From contig JAZQFN010000065.1 of NCBI GenBank assembly GCA_045539515.1, positions 8,314 to 72,313 of the forward strand: a DNA stretch of 64,000 bases. Reading direction: 5' to 3'. A program made the position numbers and the translations under genes. Each line of letters begins with the position of its first letter. Within the stretch, counting starts at the first letter, position 1. The DNA is from RGIG8748 sp045539515. GTDB taxonomy: Bacteria; Bacillota; Clostridia; UMGS1810. This document shows, in pieces, positions 1 to 9,110 of this stretch. The notes beneath the pieces are model-generated. The model worked only from the letters and a program-made list of their open reading frames with translations, searched no databases and had not been told where the DNA came from.

Positions 1-61
1 AAACAAAAATATAATATAAGATAATATTATCTGACAGATTAATTAGAAACATCAAAAAATA

Positions 62-116
62 AAGTCAGACAATTAACAAAAACCATTTTAAAATATTGGT
101 GTTAATTGTCTGACTT
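62..116 (-). terminator. 17-bp perfect inverted repeat, probable terminator
   Basis: Arms at 62-78 and 100-116 are perfect reverse complements of each other, separated by 21 bases. Read on the minus strand the hairpin lies just after the recombinase remnant and is followed by a T-rich run (TTTATTTTTT), which fits a Rho-independent terminator. The stem is AT-rich and unusually long for one, so it could also be a relic of a mobile-element end. Confidence 0.5.
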
Positions 117-125
117 AAATTTTAT

Positions 126-329
126 CTATTTTTCCAAAAGAGAAACATATTTATAGACGGTTGTACGGCTCATGTCGCACACTCTGGCAAGTTCTGAAAC
201 ATTCAATTTGCCAGACTTCAAAGACGGATAATGCCGTAAAAATATAGACGGTATATCTTCTTTTGTTAATTGCGGTCTGACGATATTTGCTTCTTTTGCT
301 CTGGCATTTTTACACAAAAAGTTGGACAC
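126..329 (-). pseudogene. C-terminal remnant of a serine recombinase (resolvase/invertase HTH)
   Basis: The 67-residue product matches only the end of small serine recombinases: a basic linker with 'RPQL' (usually GRPKL), then a helix-turn-helix with 'SELARVCDMSRTTVYKY', the DNA-binding part that recognises the recombination site. The roughly 130-residue catalytic domain with the active serine is absent. The only start is a GTG at 329, inside the stem of the hairpin at 320-365, with no convincing ribosome-binding site. I infer a truncated gene left by an old mobile element or inversion system. A small free-standing DNA-binding protein is less likely but possible. Confidence 0.6.
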
Positions 330-365
330 ATCACGGGTAAAAATCCCAAAATGATGTGTCCAACT
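320..365 (-). terminator. Terminator after the GGGtGRT / Fe-S scaffold operon
   Basis: A 14-bp perfect stem (320-333 with 352-365) with an inner GGG/CCC pair is followed on the minus strand by TTTTT. It lies about 60 bases beyond the stop of the GGGtGRT gene and fits its terminator. Confidence 0.65.
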
Positions 366-426
366 AAAAAATTCTACATTTTTAAATTCAAGAAATTTTC
401 AAAAGTTCTAAAACCCTTGATATATC

Positions 427-1428
427 TTATTTATTCATACATTCCTGTACAGCAACAGCTACAGCAACAGTCATACCAACCATGGGGTTGTTACCTGCGC
501 CGATAAGTCCCATCATTTCAACGTGAGCGGGAACGGAGGAGGAACCTGCAAACTGTGCATCGGAGTGCATTCTTCCGAGAGTATCTGTCATACCGTAGGA
601 AGCGGGGCCTGCAGCCATGTTATCGGGGTGAAGTGTACGTCCTGTCCCGCCACCGGAAGCAACGGAGAAGTACTTCTTGCCCTGAGCTACACATTCCTTC
701 TTATATGTACCTGCAACAGGGTGCTGGAATCTTGTGGGGTTGGTGGAGTTACCTGTAATGGAAACGTCAACGCCCTCTAAGTGCATTATAGCAACACCTT
801 CTCTAACGTCATCGGAGCCGTAGCAACGAACCTTAGCTCTTTCGCCGTCGGAGTAAGCTTTTTCTTTAACTACATTAACCTTACCTGTAGCGTAATCGAA
901 CTGAGTCTGTACATATGTAAAGCCGTTGATTCTGGAGATAATCTGAGCAGCGTCCTTACCAAGACCGTTGAGGATTACTCTAAGGGGTTCTTTTCTTACC
1001 TTGTTTGCACTCTTAGCGATACCGATAGCACCTTCAGCAGCTGCGAAGGATTCGTGACCTGCAAGGAATGCAAAGCACTTTGTTTCTTCTCTTAAGAGCA
1101 TTGCGCCAAGGTTACCGTGACCTAAGCCAACCTTTCTGTCGTCTGCAACAGAACCGTCGATACAGAAAGCCTGGAGGCCTTCACCGATAACTTCTGCAGC
1201 ATCAGCAGCAGTTTTGCAACCCTTCTTAATAGCAAGAGCAGCACCTACAACATATGCCCAAGCAGCGTTTTCGAAGCAGATAGGCTGAATTTCCTTAACG
1301 ATTGTATAGGGGTCGATGCCCTTTTCGTCGCAGATTTTCTTAGCTTCGTCGATGTCCTTGATGCCGTTGGCATTGAGAACAGCGTTTATGTTATTTATTC
1401 TTCTTTCGTAACTTTCAAATAAAGCCAT
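427..1428 (-). CDS. GGGtGRT family protein
   Basis: The 333-residue protein carries the signature that names this family, 'GGGTGRT', near residue 258. It is followed by a conserved tail rich in Gly, His and Met, 'MHSDAQFAGSSSVPAHVEMM'. The start is preceded on the minus strand by a GGAGGAGG-like ribosome-binding site. It lies 19 bases behind a gene for a NifU/IscU-like scaffold, an arrangement I know to be recurrent in anaerobic Clostridia. That pairing suggests a role in iron-sulfur or metal-cofactor handling, but I know of no settled biochemical function. It is soluble, with no signal peptide or membrane segment. Confidence 0.85.
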   Translation of the reverse strand: MALFESYERRINNINAVLNANGIKDIDEAKKICDEKGIDPYTIVKEIQPICFENAAWAYVVGAALAIKKGCKTAADAAEVIGEGLQAFCIDGSVADDRKVGLGHGNLGAMLLREETKCFAFLAGHESFAAAEGAIGIAKSANKVRKEPLRVILNGLGKDAAQIISRINGFTYVQTQFDYATGKVNVVKEKAYSDGERAKVRCYGSDDVREGVAIMHLEGVDVSITGNSTNPTRFQHPVAGTYKKECVAQGKKYFSVASGGGTGRTLHPDNMAAGPASYGMTDTLGRMHSDAQFAGSSSVPAHVEMMGLIGAGNNPMVGMTVAVAVAVQECMNK

Positions 1429-1447
1429 TGTAACTACCTCCTCCTGA

Positions 1448-2140
1448 TTATTCGTGTCTGGGGTCGATGAGCTTAGCTGCGCTGTCTACACGGCCGTACT
1501 GACCGGAAGCCTTAGCGAGAGCTTCGTTAGCATCCATACCCTTTTTGATCATATCCATCATTTTGCCGAGGTGAACGAACTTGTAACCGATGATTTCATC
1601 ATCTTCGTCAAGAGCAACGTTTGTTACATAGCCTTCTGCCATTTCAAGGTATCTGGGACCCTTTGCAAGAGTACCGAACATTGTACCAACCTGGCTTCTT
1701 AAGCCCTTACCGAGGTCTTCAAGACCTGCGCCTACGGGGAGACCGCCTTCGGAGAAAGCTGTCTGAGTTCTTCCGTATACAATCTGGAGGAAGAGTTCTC
1801 TCATAGCTGTGTTGATAGCATCACAAACTAAGTCTGTGTTGAGAGCTTCAAGGATTGTCTTACCGGGAAGAATTTCGGATGCCATAGCGGCAGAGTGAGT
1901 CATACCGGAGCAACCGAGTGTTTCAACAAGTGCTTCCTGGATGATACCGTCTTTAACGTTTAATGTAAGCTTACATGCACCCTGCTGAGGAGCACACCAG
2001 CCTACACCGTGTGTAAGACCGGAAATGTCTTTAACTTCCTTGGATTTGGTCCACTGACCTTCCTGGGGAATGGGAGCAGGACCGTGGTTAGCGCCCTGTC
2101 TGACTACACACATATTTTCTACTTCTGAACTGTAAATCAT
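1448..2140 (-). CDS. Iron-sulfur cluster assembly scaffold-like protein (NifU N-domain family)
   Basis: The protein belongs to the NifU/IscU-like scaffold family in the form that accompanies GGGtGRT proteins. Likely ligand cysteines sit in 'VGWCAPQQGACKL' and 'TLGCSGMTHSA'. I start it at the ATG at 2140 because AGAAAGGGG lies about 9 bases upstream; an ATG eight codons earlier lacks a ribosome-binding site. The length is then 230 residues, longer than classical IscU (about 130), the extra being a C-terminal region of unknown role. It heads a two-gene operon with the GGGtGRT gene. Building or carrying Fe-S clusters is inferred from the family; the partner apo-proteins are unknown. Confidence 0.75.
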   Translation of the reverse strand: MIYSSEVENMCVVRQGANHGPAPIPQEGQWTKSKEVKDISGLTHGVGWCAPQQGACKLTLNVKDGIIQEALVETLGCSGMTHSAAMASEILPGKTILEALNTDLVCDAINTAMRELFLQIVYGRTQTAFSEGGLPVGAGLEDLGKGLRSQVGTMFGTLAKGPRYLEMAEGYVTNVALDEDDEIIGYKFVHLGKMMDMIKKGMDANEALAKASGQYGRVDSAAKLIDPRHE

Positions 2141-2182
2141 TAGAGTAAACCCCTTTCTGTTCATTATAATTAAATTAGATAT

Positions 2183-2211
2183 ATTTTAGCATATTATTGC
2201 AAAAGATACAA
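2183..2211 (-). promoter_or_regulatory. Putative sigma-A promoter of the Fe-S scaffold / GGGtGRT operon
   Basis: Minus strand TTGTAT, a 17-base spacer and TAAAAT lie about 45 bases ahead of the start at 2140. The -35 box is imperfect. Confidence 0.45.
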
Positions 2212-2338
2212 GTAAAATTTTTTATTTTCACCAAATTATACATTATTTATACTTTTTGTACCTTTTTTTATATTGCAAATATCATAATTTTATTGCATAA
2301 TAAAAATATAAGACTATAAAAGTCAAGGAGAAATCACT

Positions 2339-4033
2339 ATGAATAATTACTACGGAATAACCCCTTACGGTGCCCTTCCCTCCGCAAGACAGTTAAAGCA
2401 CCTTAAAGAATTCGGCAAGAAGGCATTTTTCCACTTTGGAGTAAATACCTTTTCAAATATGGAATGGGGCAATGGCGAAGAGGCTGAAAGCCTTTTTAAT
2501 CCATCGGAAACCGATGTGCGTCAATGGATTAAAACTATAAAGGCGGCAGGCTTTACCCTTGCCATACTCACAGTAAAGCACCACGACGGTTTTTGTCTGT
2601 GGCCCAGCAAGTACACAGAACACACCGTGGCAAAAAGCCCCTACAAAGGCGGCAAAGGCGACATATTAAGAGAATTCACCGATGCATGCCACGAGTATGA
2701 CATTGCGGTAGGTATATACATATCTCCATGGGACAGAAACTCCAAGTACTGGGGCAGCAATGAATACAGCAAGTTTTTTAACAGTCAGCTTACCGAAGTC
2801 CTCTCAAACTACGGCAAAATAGACGAAGTTTGGTGGGACGGTGCCGGAAGTACGGAAACACCCTACGACTGGGGTATGTGGGCACACACCATACGCAACC
2901 TTCAGCCGGAAGCGGTAATCTTCGGCTCCCTTGGTGCCACTCCCTATGTGGAAATGCATTGGGTAGGCAATGAGCACGGTCACGCAGGTGACCCCCACTA
3001 CTGCACCATTGATGCTATTTCCGTAGAAAAGGAAATAACCCCCGAAATGAACAGCGGAAAGATTGGCGGAAACCGCTTTATAGTTGCGGAGGTTGACACC
3101 TCAATCCGCCCGGGCTGGTTCTATCATAAAGAGCAGGACTACTTTGTAAAGTCCACAAAGCAGCTTATAGACCTTTGGTTTGACTCCATAGGCAAGAGTG
3201 CCGTGATGCTCCTTAACTTCCCGCCGGACAGACGGGGACTTGTTCACGAGTTGGACAGCGCAAATGCCATAGAAGCACACAACATTATCAGCAAAGCTCT
3301 AAGCGTAAACTATGCTTTAGAGGGCACAGCAAAGGCATCCTCCGAAAGATGCCCCGACTTAAGAGGCGAACAGATACTAAACGGCAACCCCGACATCTTC
3401 TGGTGCCCCGATGAAGGCGACCAAAAACCATCGGTAGAAATAACTCTCCCAAAAGAAAGAACCTTTGACACCGTGATAATAGGCGAATTTATAGAGCTTG
3501 GTGTAAGAATAGGCGGATTTACCTTTGAAGCGGAAATTGACGGCAAATGGCAGCTAATTACCGAAAAGAAATCCATCGGTTATAAAAAGGCTGTGCACTT
3601 TGAGCCCATAACCGCATCCAAGGTTCGCTTAACCCTTACGGAATTTGCAGATATTCCTCTAATCCGTTATTTCGGTCTGTACTCCTTCCGCGAGGCAGGC
3701 TACTCCCCCATAGAAACAAGAGTTGCCCCCGGAGATAAGTTCGACATTACAACAAATCCCAGCGTAAGCTACGAATACCACGACGACGGTCTTGTGGTAA
3801 TGATAGGCGGTCTTTTCCCCTTCAACACCATAAAATTCTGCGGTGACGGCATAGAGGAATTTGAGGTACTTGCCTTTAACGGCACACAGTTCTACAGCGT
3901 ATACAAGGGCACAAACCCTGCTCATGAAGAAACTGTACGCCTTAGCGAAACAATTACAGGCTCATATCAGTTTAAACTCCTTACACACAGAAAAGAAACC
4001 ACAAATCTTGATGTGCATGTTTATGAATGCTGA
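2339..4033 (+). CDS. GH29 alpha-L-fucosidase, cytoplasmic
   Basis: The enzyme is predicted to hydrolyse terminal alpha-L-fucose by the retaining GH29 mechanism. The N-terminal two-thirds is a GH29 barrel: 'FHFGVNTF' near residue 31, 'KHHDGFCLWPS' near 80 (substrate-binding His pair) and 'EVWWDGAG' with the probable nucleophile Asp167. The last 200 or so residues look like a discoidin-type beta-sandwich (region around 'VIIGEFIELG'), common in clostridial fucosidases. There is no signal peptide, so it should act on imported oligosaccharides. A clear AAGGAG site precedes the ATG. The gene runs straight into the palindromic element at 4037, and the next gene encodes a phosphorylase. Confidence 0.88.
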   Translation: MNNYYGITPYGALPSARQLKHLKEFGKKAFFHFGVNTFSNMEWGNGEEAESLFNPSETDVRQWIKTIKAAGFTLAILTVKHHDGFCLWPSKYTEHTVAKSPYKGGKGDILREFTDACHEYDIAVGIYISPWDRNSKYWGSNEYSKFFNSQLTEVLSNYGKIDEVWWDGAGSTETPYDWGMWAHTIRNLQPEAVIFGSLGATPYVEMHWVGNEHGHAGDPHYCTIDAISVEKEITPEMNSGKIGGNRFIVAEVDTSIRPGWFYHKEQDYFVKSTKQLIDLWFDSIGKSAVMLLNFPPDRRGLVHELDSANAIEAHNIISKALSVNYALEGTAKASSERCPDLRGEQILNGNPDIFWCPDEGDQKPSVEITLPKERTFDTVIIGEFIELGVRIGGFTFEAEIDGKWQLITEKKSIGYKKAVHFEPITASKVRLTLTEFADIPLIRYFGLYSFREAGYSPIETRVAPGDKFDITTNPSVSYEYHDDGLVVMIGGLFPFNTIKFCGDGIEEFEVLAFNGTQFYSVYKGTNPAHEETVRLSETITGSYQFKLLTHRKETTNLDVHVYEC

Positions 4034-4036
4034 TAT

Positions 4037-4627
4037 GTTCTTTGAGACCAAAGAACCAAAGTCGTCAGGGATGCCTGCAGGTGCATCCCCGACACCTCTC
4101 CCCGTCCGCTTTTCTTAAACTCCGAGCAGATACGAGACTCAAATATTCAAAAATGTCGCCATTGCGGAGGCGGCGAATTACGCCGCTGTCCTCATTAAAA
4201 CAAAGAAACATAAGGAAACTGAATAATTATTTCTTTGTTTTACGCCATTTTTGAACATTTTTCGTTCTATCTGCTTCCGAAGTTTAAAAGATGCGGAATT
4301 TACTGAACTGATAGTTTACTTCTTTATTACTAACGAGGCACTTTGCCCCGGTATGGTTTATTCCGCATTATTTTGATGCAATAGCAAACAAAACGAAGTA
4401 CGGTAATAAATCAGCGAAAATCAAGCAAAAAATATTTCAGTTCCATTATTTGTGCTTGATTTAGCGAGGACAAGTGCCGAAAATCGGCACCTCCGCAGCA
4501 TTCGCTGATTTTACCGGACAAGTCTTATGTTTGCATTGTATTAAAATACAGCGGGAGCCGGGAGTGGAGAGGGGGCGGCGGTGAGCCCGCCTCTTCAAAT
4601 AGTTTTAGTTCTTTCACTTGAAAGAAC
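4037..4627. repeat. 591-base multi-hairpin palindromic element between GH29 and GH94 genes
   Basis: No convincing gene lies here. The ends carry near-identical 20-base hairpins, GTTCTTT-N6-AAAGAAC, at 4037-4056 and 4608-4627. Just inside, 4095-4101 (CCTCTCC) pairs with 4566-4572. Three branches lie within. Branch one pairs 4103-4135 with 4263-4297, 4141-4158 with 4243-4260 and 4195-4208 with 4230-4242, around a GCGGCG/CGCCGC hairpin. Branch two pairs 4291-4299 with 4360-4368. Branch three pairs 4379-4418 with 4501-4538 and 4419-4434 with 4447-4461, ending in a GTGCCG/CGGCAC hairpin. The many mismatched, nested arms look like a MITE-like non-autonomous element or a large structured RNA. Confidence 0.7.
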
Positions 4628-4704
4628 AAGTTTGATTAAACTTTCAAAGTTTTAAATAAGCCTTACGGCATTTAATAATAATTATTGAGAAGGGAAAATG
4701 AAAA

Positions 4705-7047
4705 ATGAATTACGGTTATTTTGATGTAGAAAACAAAGAATATGTAATCACCCGTCCGGACACCCCTACCCCCTGGTTTAACTACCTGGGCAACGGCGGT
4801 TACAGCTGCATTATATCCAACAATGCAGGCGGCCCCTCCTTTGACGGCGACCCCGGTAACAGAAGAATTACCCGTTACCGCTACAACACCATGCCAATGG
4901 ACAGACCCGGCAAGTACATCTATATAAAAGATATGGAATCCGGCGAATACTGGTCTGCTTCCTGGCAACCGGTTATGAAAAATCCGGACTTCTACGAATG
5001 CAGGCACGGTCTTGGTTACACCATCATAAAGACAGTTACCTGCGGTATAGAAGCGGAAACCACCTACTTTATACCCGATGGCAAAAGCTACGAGGTATGG
5101 AGCTGTAAGCTTAAGAATGTATCCGGCAGAGAAAGAAAGCTCAAAATCTTCTCCTATGTGGAGTTCTCTTACTGGAGTGCAAACATAGACCTTACCTGCG
5201 AATGGGCAAGATACGAAATGCTCGGTGAGTGTAAAGACGGTGTTATAATCTCCGACCCTGCTGCAGAAATGTGCACCACAGGTCTTATATACGGCGTAAC
5301 AGGTATGAGCCTTCCCGTAGAAGAATATGAGTGCTCAAGAGATAAATTCCTGGGTGCATACAGAAATGAGCAGAACCCCATCGCCCTTGAAAGAGGAAGC
5401 CTTACAAACAGCAATGAAAACGCAGACAACATCTGCGGTGCTCTCTCCTCTTCCCTTACTCTGGGTGCAGAGGAAACAAAGGAATTTATTGTAACCTTAG
5501 GTACTGTAAGAGATAAAGCAAAGGCAAAAGCACTTGTGGAGGAAGCCACCAATGCCCAAACTGCAAAGGCTGACCTTCTCGCAATTAAAGAAAAATGGGA
5601 TGCACACATTAAAAAATGTCAAATTAAAACTCCCGACAGCGATGTAAACAAGATGATAAACATCTGGCACGCATATCAGTGCAAAATGACCTTTGACTGG
5701 TCAAGATTCATTTCCTACTACGAAAGAGGAATTGTTCGCGGTTGGGGATTCCGTGACAGTATGCAGGACGTGCTCGGCGTAATGCACGCTATCCCCGAAA
5801 AGGCAAAGGACAGAATAAAGCTTCTCCTTTCCATTCAGCGTCAGGACGGAAATGCCCGTGATGTTTACTTCCCTGCTACCAAGGAATCCACCGGCGGTAA
5901 CCGTTCCGACGACCATATCTGGTCAATCTTCTCCACCTGTACCTACATAAGAGAAACCGGTGACTACGGCTTCTTAGACGAAATGGTACCCTTTGTGGAC
6001 GGCGGTGAGGGTACTGTAAAAGACCATCTTATGAGAGGTCTTGAATTTACAAGAAATCACTTGGGTGCCCACGGCATACCCTTATTCCTTAACAATGACT
6101 GGAACGACAGTATATTCTGGATTCACAAAGACGGAAAAGCGGAATCGGGCTTTGTATTCTTCCAGCTCTCCCATGCACTTTATGAATTAAAACAGCTCTT
6201 TACAGCTACCAAAGATACCGAAAGCTACAAGTGGGCTGAGGAATACTATGACTGGTGCAAGGAAAAGTACCACGTACTCTGGGACGGCAAGTGGTTCCTC
6301 AGAGCCTTCCTTGATAACGGCGAAAAGTTCGGTACACAGGAAGACGAAACAAACAACGTATTCTTAAATCCCCAGTCCTGGGCGGTTCTTTCCAGACTTC
6401 CCTCCAAGGAAGAAGCAAACTCCGCCTTTGACGAAGTGTATAAACAGCTTTTCTGCGAGTTCGGACTTATATCCCACTCCAACGCATCACCCAAGTACGC
6501 TCCCGAGAAAAAGAGCTTCTTTGCAATGAGTAACGGTGTTAAGGAAAACGGCGGTGTGTTCTGCCACGCAAATACATGGGCTGTAATTGCAGAAACAATC
6601 CTGGGCAGAAACAACGAAGCCTTTGAAATCTACAAGGCATCTCTCCCTGCAAGAAGAAACGACATCTCCGACAGAACCCTTACAGAACCCTACGTATACG
6701 GTTCGGCTATGCTTGGCCCTGCTCACCCGAGATTCGGTGCAGGCTCTAACTCCTGGCTTACAGGTACAGCTTCCTGGATGTACTTTGCGGTTACTCAGTA
6801 CATCTTAGGCTTCAGACCCGACTACGACGGCATAGTGATTGACCCCTGTATCCCCGACAGCTGGGAAGGCTTTGAAATGGAAAGACAGTACAGAGGAACT
6901 CTCTGCAAGCTTAAATGCCCCAAGCTCCCCAAAGAAAATGCAAGAGCAAAGGCGGTTACCCTTGACGGCGTAAAGCTTGATACAAACTTTATACCTGCAG
7001 AAATGCTTAAAGGCAAGAAAGAAGCAACAATCGAAGTCATTTTCTAA
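4705..7047 (+). CDS. GH94 glycoside phosphorylase (cellobiose/chitobiose phosphorylase family)
   Basis: GH94 enzymes cleave beta-linked disaccharides with phosphate, giving a sugar 1-phosphate and saving ATP. The 780-residue length is right for the family. It has an N-terminal beta-sandwich ('YFDVENKEYVITRPDTPTPW' at the start), an alpha/alpha barrel with 'RGWGFRDSMQDVLG' near 345, and 'NNDWNDS' at 463-469, which holds the catalytic acid Asp. 'SWLTGTASWMY' near 692 is the conserved phosphate-side loop. No signal peptide is present. Sequence alone does not settle the substrate (cellobiose, chitobiose, laminaribiose or another). A ribosome-binding site AAGGG lies 10 bases ahead of the ATG. It follows the palindromic element and ends at its own terminator. 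Confidence 0.88.
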   Translation: MNYGYFDVENKEYVITRPDTPTPWFNYLGNGGYSCIISNNAGGPSFDGDPGNRRITRYRYNTMPMDRPGKYIYIKDMESGEYWSASWQPVMKNPDFYECRHGLGYTIIKTVTCGIEAETTYFIPDGKSYEVWSCKLKNVSGRERKLKIFSYVEFSYWSANIDLTCEWARYEMLGECKDGVIISDPAAEMCTTGLIYGVTGMSLPVEEYECSRDKFLGAYRNEQNPIALERGSLTNSNENADNICGALSSSLTLGAEETKEFIVTLGTVRDKAKAKALVEEATNAQTAKADLLAIKEKWDAHIKKCQIKTPDSDVNKMINIWHAYQCKMTFDWSRFISYYERGIVRGWGFRDSMQDVLGVMHAIPEKAKDRIKLLLSIQRQDGNARDVYFPATKESTGGNRSDDHIWSIFSTCTYIRETGDYGFLDEMVPFVDGGEGTVKDHLMRGLEFTRNHLGAHGIPLFLNNDWNDSIFWIHKDGKAESGFVFFQLSHALYELKQLFTATKDTESYKWAEEYYDWCKEKYHVLWDGKWFLRAFLDNGEKFGTQEDETNNVFLNPQSWAVLSRLPSKEEANSAFDEVYKQLFCEFGLISHSNASPKYAPEKKSFFAMSNGVKENGGVFCHANTWAVIAETILGRNNEAFEIYKASLPARRNDISDRTLTEPYVYGSAMLGPAHPRFGAGSNSWLTGTASWMYFAVTQYILGFRPDYDGIVIDPCIPDSWEGFEMERQYRGTLCKLKCPKLPKENARAKAVTLDGVKLDTNFIPAEMLKGKKEATIEVIF

Positions 7048-7063
7048 GATATTTATTCAACTG

Positions 7064-7104
7064 AAAGGCGTTTGTCAATTAGTATTTGACAAATGCCTTT
7101 TCTT
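7064..7104 (+). terminator. Rho-independent terminator after GH94 gene
   Basis: AAAGGCGTTTGTCAA pairs with TTGACAAATGCCTTT (one mismatch/wobble), followed by TTCTTG. It separates the phosphorylase from argC. Confidence 0.75.
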
Positions 7105-7148
7105 GTAATATAATAAGTAGGATATTTTTTAGAAAGAAGATGAATTTT

Positions 7149-8189
7149 ATGATAAGAGTCGGCGTTCTCGGTGCTACAGGCTACGCAGGCATAGAAACTG
7201 TCAGAATACTCACAAAGCATCCCGAAGTTGAAATAACAAAGCTCATTTCCCACAGCTTTGTAGGCAAGAAGATTTCCGAAGTTTACCCCGCATTTAAAAA
7301 TGTGTGCGATATAGTGTGCGAAGACCTTGATGTGGACGATATTGCAGAAAACTGCGACATAGTGTTTACAGCTCTCCCTCACGGTGCTTCCAAGGAAGTG
7401 ATACCTGCAATATACGCCAAGGGAATTAAAATTGTGGACCTGAGCGGTGACTTCCGATACGACTCCAAGGAAGTTTACGAAAAATGGTACGGTGAGCCCC
7501 ATTGCGCTCCCGAAATCCTTGAAAAGTCCGTGTACGGTCTTTGCGAAATCCACAGAGATAAGATTAAAAATGCTACTATAGTAGGCAATCCCGGTTGCTA
7601 CACAACCTGCTCCATACTTGCCACCTACCCTCTCCTTAAGGCAGGGGTGGTAAAGCACGACAACATTATAATCGATGCCAAATCCGGCGTTACCGGCGCA
7701 GGCAGAACAGAGAAGCTCCCCTACAGCTTCTGCGAATGTACCGAAAATTCCAAGGCGTACAAGATAGCCACACACCGTCACACCTCCGAGATTGAGCAGG
7801 AACTCGGTCATGCAGCAAATGACGAGATACTGGTATCCTTTACACCTCACCTTATACCTCAGAAAAGAGGCATACTTGCCACAAGTTACTTAAACCTTAC
7901 CGAGGATATATCCGACGAGGAAATCTACAATATTTTCTCTAAGTTCTACAAGAACGAATACTTCATAAGAGTTCACAAGCCCGGTTCGCTGCCCGAAACA
8001 AAGAATGTAGCAGGCTCCAACTTTGTGGAGATAGGCTTTAAGGTAGACCACAGATTAAAGAGGGTTGTAGTATCCTCCGTAATAGATAATCTCTACAAGG
8101 GTGCCGCAGGTCAGGCTATACAGAATATGAACATAATGATGGGTCTTGACGAAAAAACCGGCATAGACAACCCCGGATTTAATTTATAA
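7149..8189 (+). CDS. argC: N-acetyl-gamma-glutamyl-phosphate reductase
   Basis: This catalyses the third step of arginine synthesis, the NADPH reduction of N-acetylglutamyl phosphate to the semialdehyde. The N-terminus has the Rossmann motif 'GVLGATGYAGIE'. The catalytic cysteine is in 'VGNPGCYTT' and the conserved histidine region in 'FTPHLIPQKRGI'. I start at the ATG at 7149 (346 residues), placed well behind AGAAAGAAG; an ATG three codons earlier abuts that site and still earlier codons run into the terminator. argB follows 19 bases later, so the two form a short arginine operon. argJ, argD and others are not in this window. Confidence 0.95.
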   Translation: MIRVGVLGATGYAGIETVRILTKHPEVEITKLISHSFVGKKISEVYPAFKNVCDIVCEDLDVDDIAENCDIVFTALPHGASKEVIPAIYAKGIKIVDLSGDFRYDSKEVYEKWYGEPHCAPEILEKSVYGLCEIHRDKIKNATIVGNPGCYTTCSILATYPLLKAGVVKHDNIIIDAKSGVTGAGRTEKLPYSFCECTENSKAYKIATHRHTSEIEQELGHAANDEILVSFTPHLIPQKRGILATSYLNLTEDISDEEIYNIFSKFYKNEYFIRVHKPGSLPETKNVAGSNFVEIGFKVDHRLKRVVVSSVIDNLYKGAAGQAIQNMNIMMGLDEKTGIDNPGFNL

Positions 8190-8208
8190 GATTTAAGGAG
8201 AATTACCC

Positions 8209-9108
8209 ATGAGCGGTCTTCAGCACAAAAATGATACAATAGAAACAATGATTAAGAAAGCCGATATACTTATAGAGGCTCTCCCCTATATACGCAAGCT
8301 CTACAAGAAAAAAATCGTTATCAAATACGGCGGTAACGCTATGATTAACGAGGACTTAAAGAACTCCGTAATGGACGACATTACCCTTCTTAAGTATGTA
8401 GGCATCAACCCCATAGTGGTACACGGCGGCGGACCCGACATTACAAACGCCCTTAAGACATACAACATTCAGAGTGAATTTGTTAACGGCTTAAGAGTTA
8501 CCGACAAGGATACCGTGGGCATTGCCCAGATGGTTCTGGTGGGTAAAACCAACAAGGACATAGTATCCCGTCTTAACCATGCCGGCGGTAAAGCCATAGG
8601 TCTTTGCGGTCTGGACGGAAACCTCATCAAGTGCAAAAAGCTCTACACCGAGGTTGACGGCGAAAAGAAAGACATAGGCTTTGTAGGCGATATAGTAAGC
8701 GTAAACACCAAGGTAATAGACCTTCTGACCGACGATGAATACATCCCGGTAATAGCTCCCATAGGTGTAGACGACGAGGGTAACAGCTACAACATAAATG
8801 CCGACTCCGTGGCATCTGCCGTTGCAGAAGCTCTTGATGCGGAAAAGCTTATGTACTTAACCGATGTACGCGGTGTACTTGACAAAAATGATGAGCTTAT
8901 CCACCGCATCTATACCGACGAGGTTGAAAAGCTCATAAACAACGAAACCATAACCGGCGGTATGATACCCAAGGTAACCGGTTGTAAGGAAGCGGTAGAC
9001 AACGGCGTTGAAAGAGTACATATAATTGACGGAAGAGTGGTACACTCCATACTTCTGGAAATCTTTACCGACCACGGTATAGGTACTATGATTCTGGAAA
9101 GAGAATAA
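8209..9108 (+). CDS. argB: Acetylglutamate kinase
   Basis: This phosphorylates N-acetylglutamate, the second and usually feedback-controlled step of arginine synthesis. Family motifs are 'IVIKYGGNAM' (phosphate-binding Lys), 'VVHGGGPDI' and 'ITGGMIPKV'. The length of 299 residues is typical. The N-terminal helix ahead of the kinase core (about 30 residues) is the kind associated with arginine-sensitive hexameric forms, so feedback inhibition is plausible but not shown. A TAAGGAG site lies 9 bases upstream. It is co-transcribed with argC and ends at the bidirectional terminator at 9111. Confidence 0.95.
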   Translation: MSGLQHKNDTIETMIKKADILIEALPYIRKLYKKKIVIKYGGNAMINEDLKNSVMDDITLLKYVGINPIVVHGGGPDITNALKTYNIQSEFVNGLRVTDKDTVGIAQMVLVGKTNKDIVSRLNHAGGKAIGLCGLDGNLIKCKKLYTEVDGEKKDIGFVGDIVSVNTKVIDLLTDDEYIPVIAPIGVDDEGNSYNINADSVASAVAEALDAEKLMYLTDVRGVLDKNDELIHRIYTDEVEKLINNETITGGMIPKVTGCKEAVDNGVERVHIIDGRVVHSILLEIFTDHGIGTMILERE

Positions 9109-9110
9109 AA

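Noticed and set aside
4027..4254. Small plus-strand frame after the GH29 gene
   Set aside because: It lies within the palindromic element, overlaps the GH29 end and has a basic, low-complexity product with no start signal.
4037..4627. Known large RNA such as OLE or ROOL
   Set aside because: Size is similar, but I recognise none of their conserved motifs, and no OLE-associated protein gene or phage context is nearby. The nested near-palindromic arms fit a repeat element better. A covariance-model search would decide.
7053..7850. Long minus-strand open frame over argC
   Set aside because: It lies antisense to a clear argC, has no ribosome-binding site and its translation is rich in Cys, Tyr and Val, as expected for a shadow of a coding strand.
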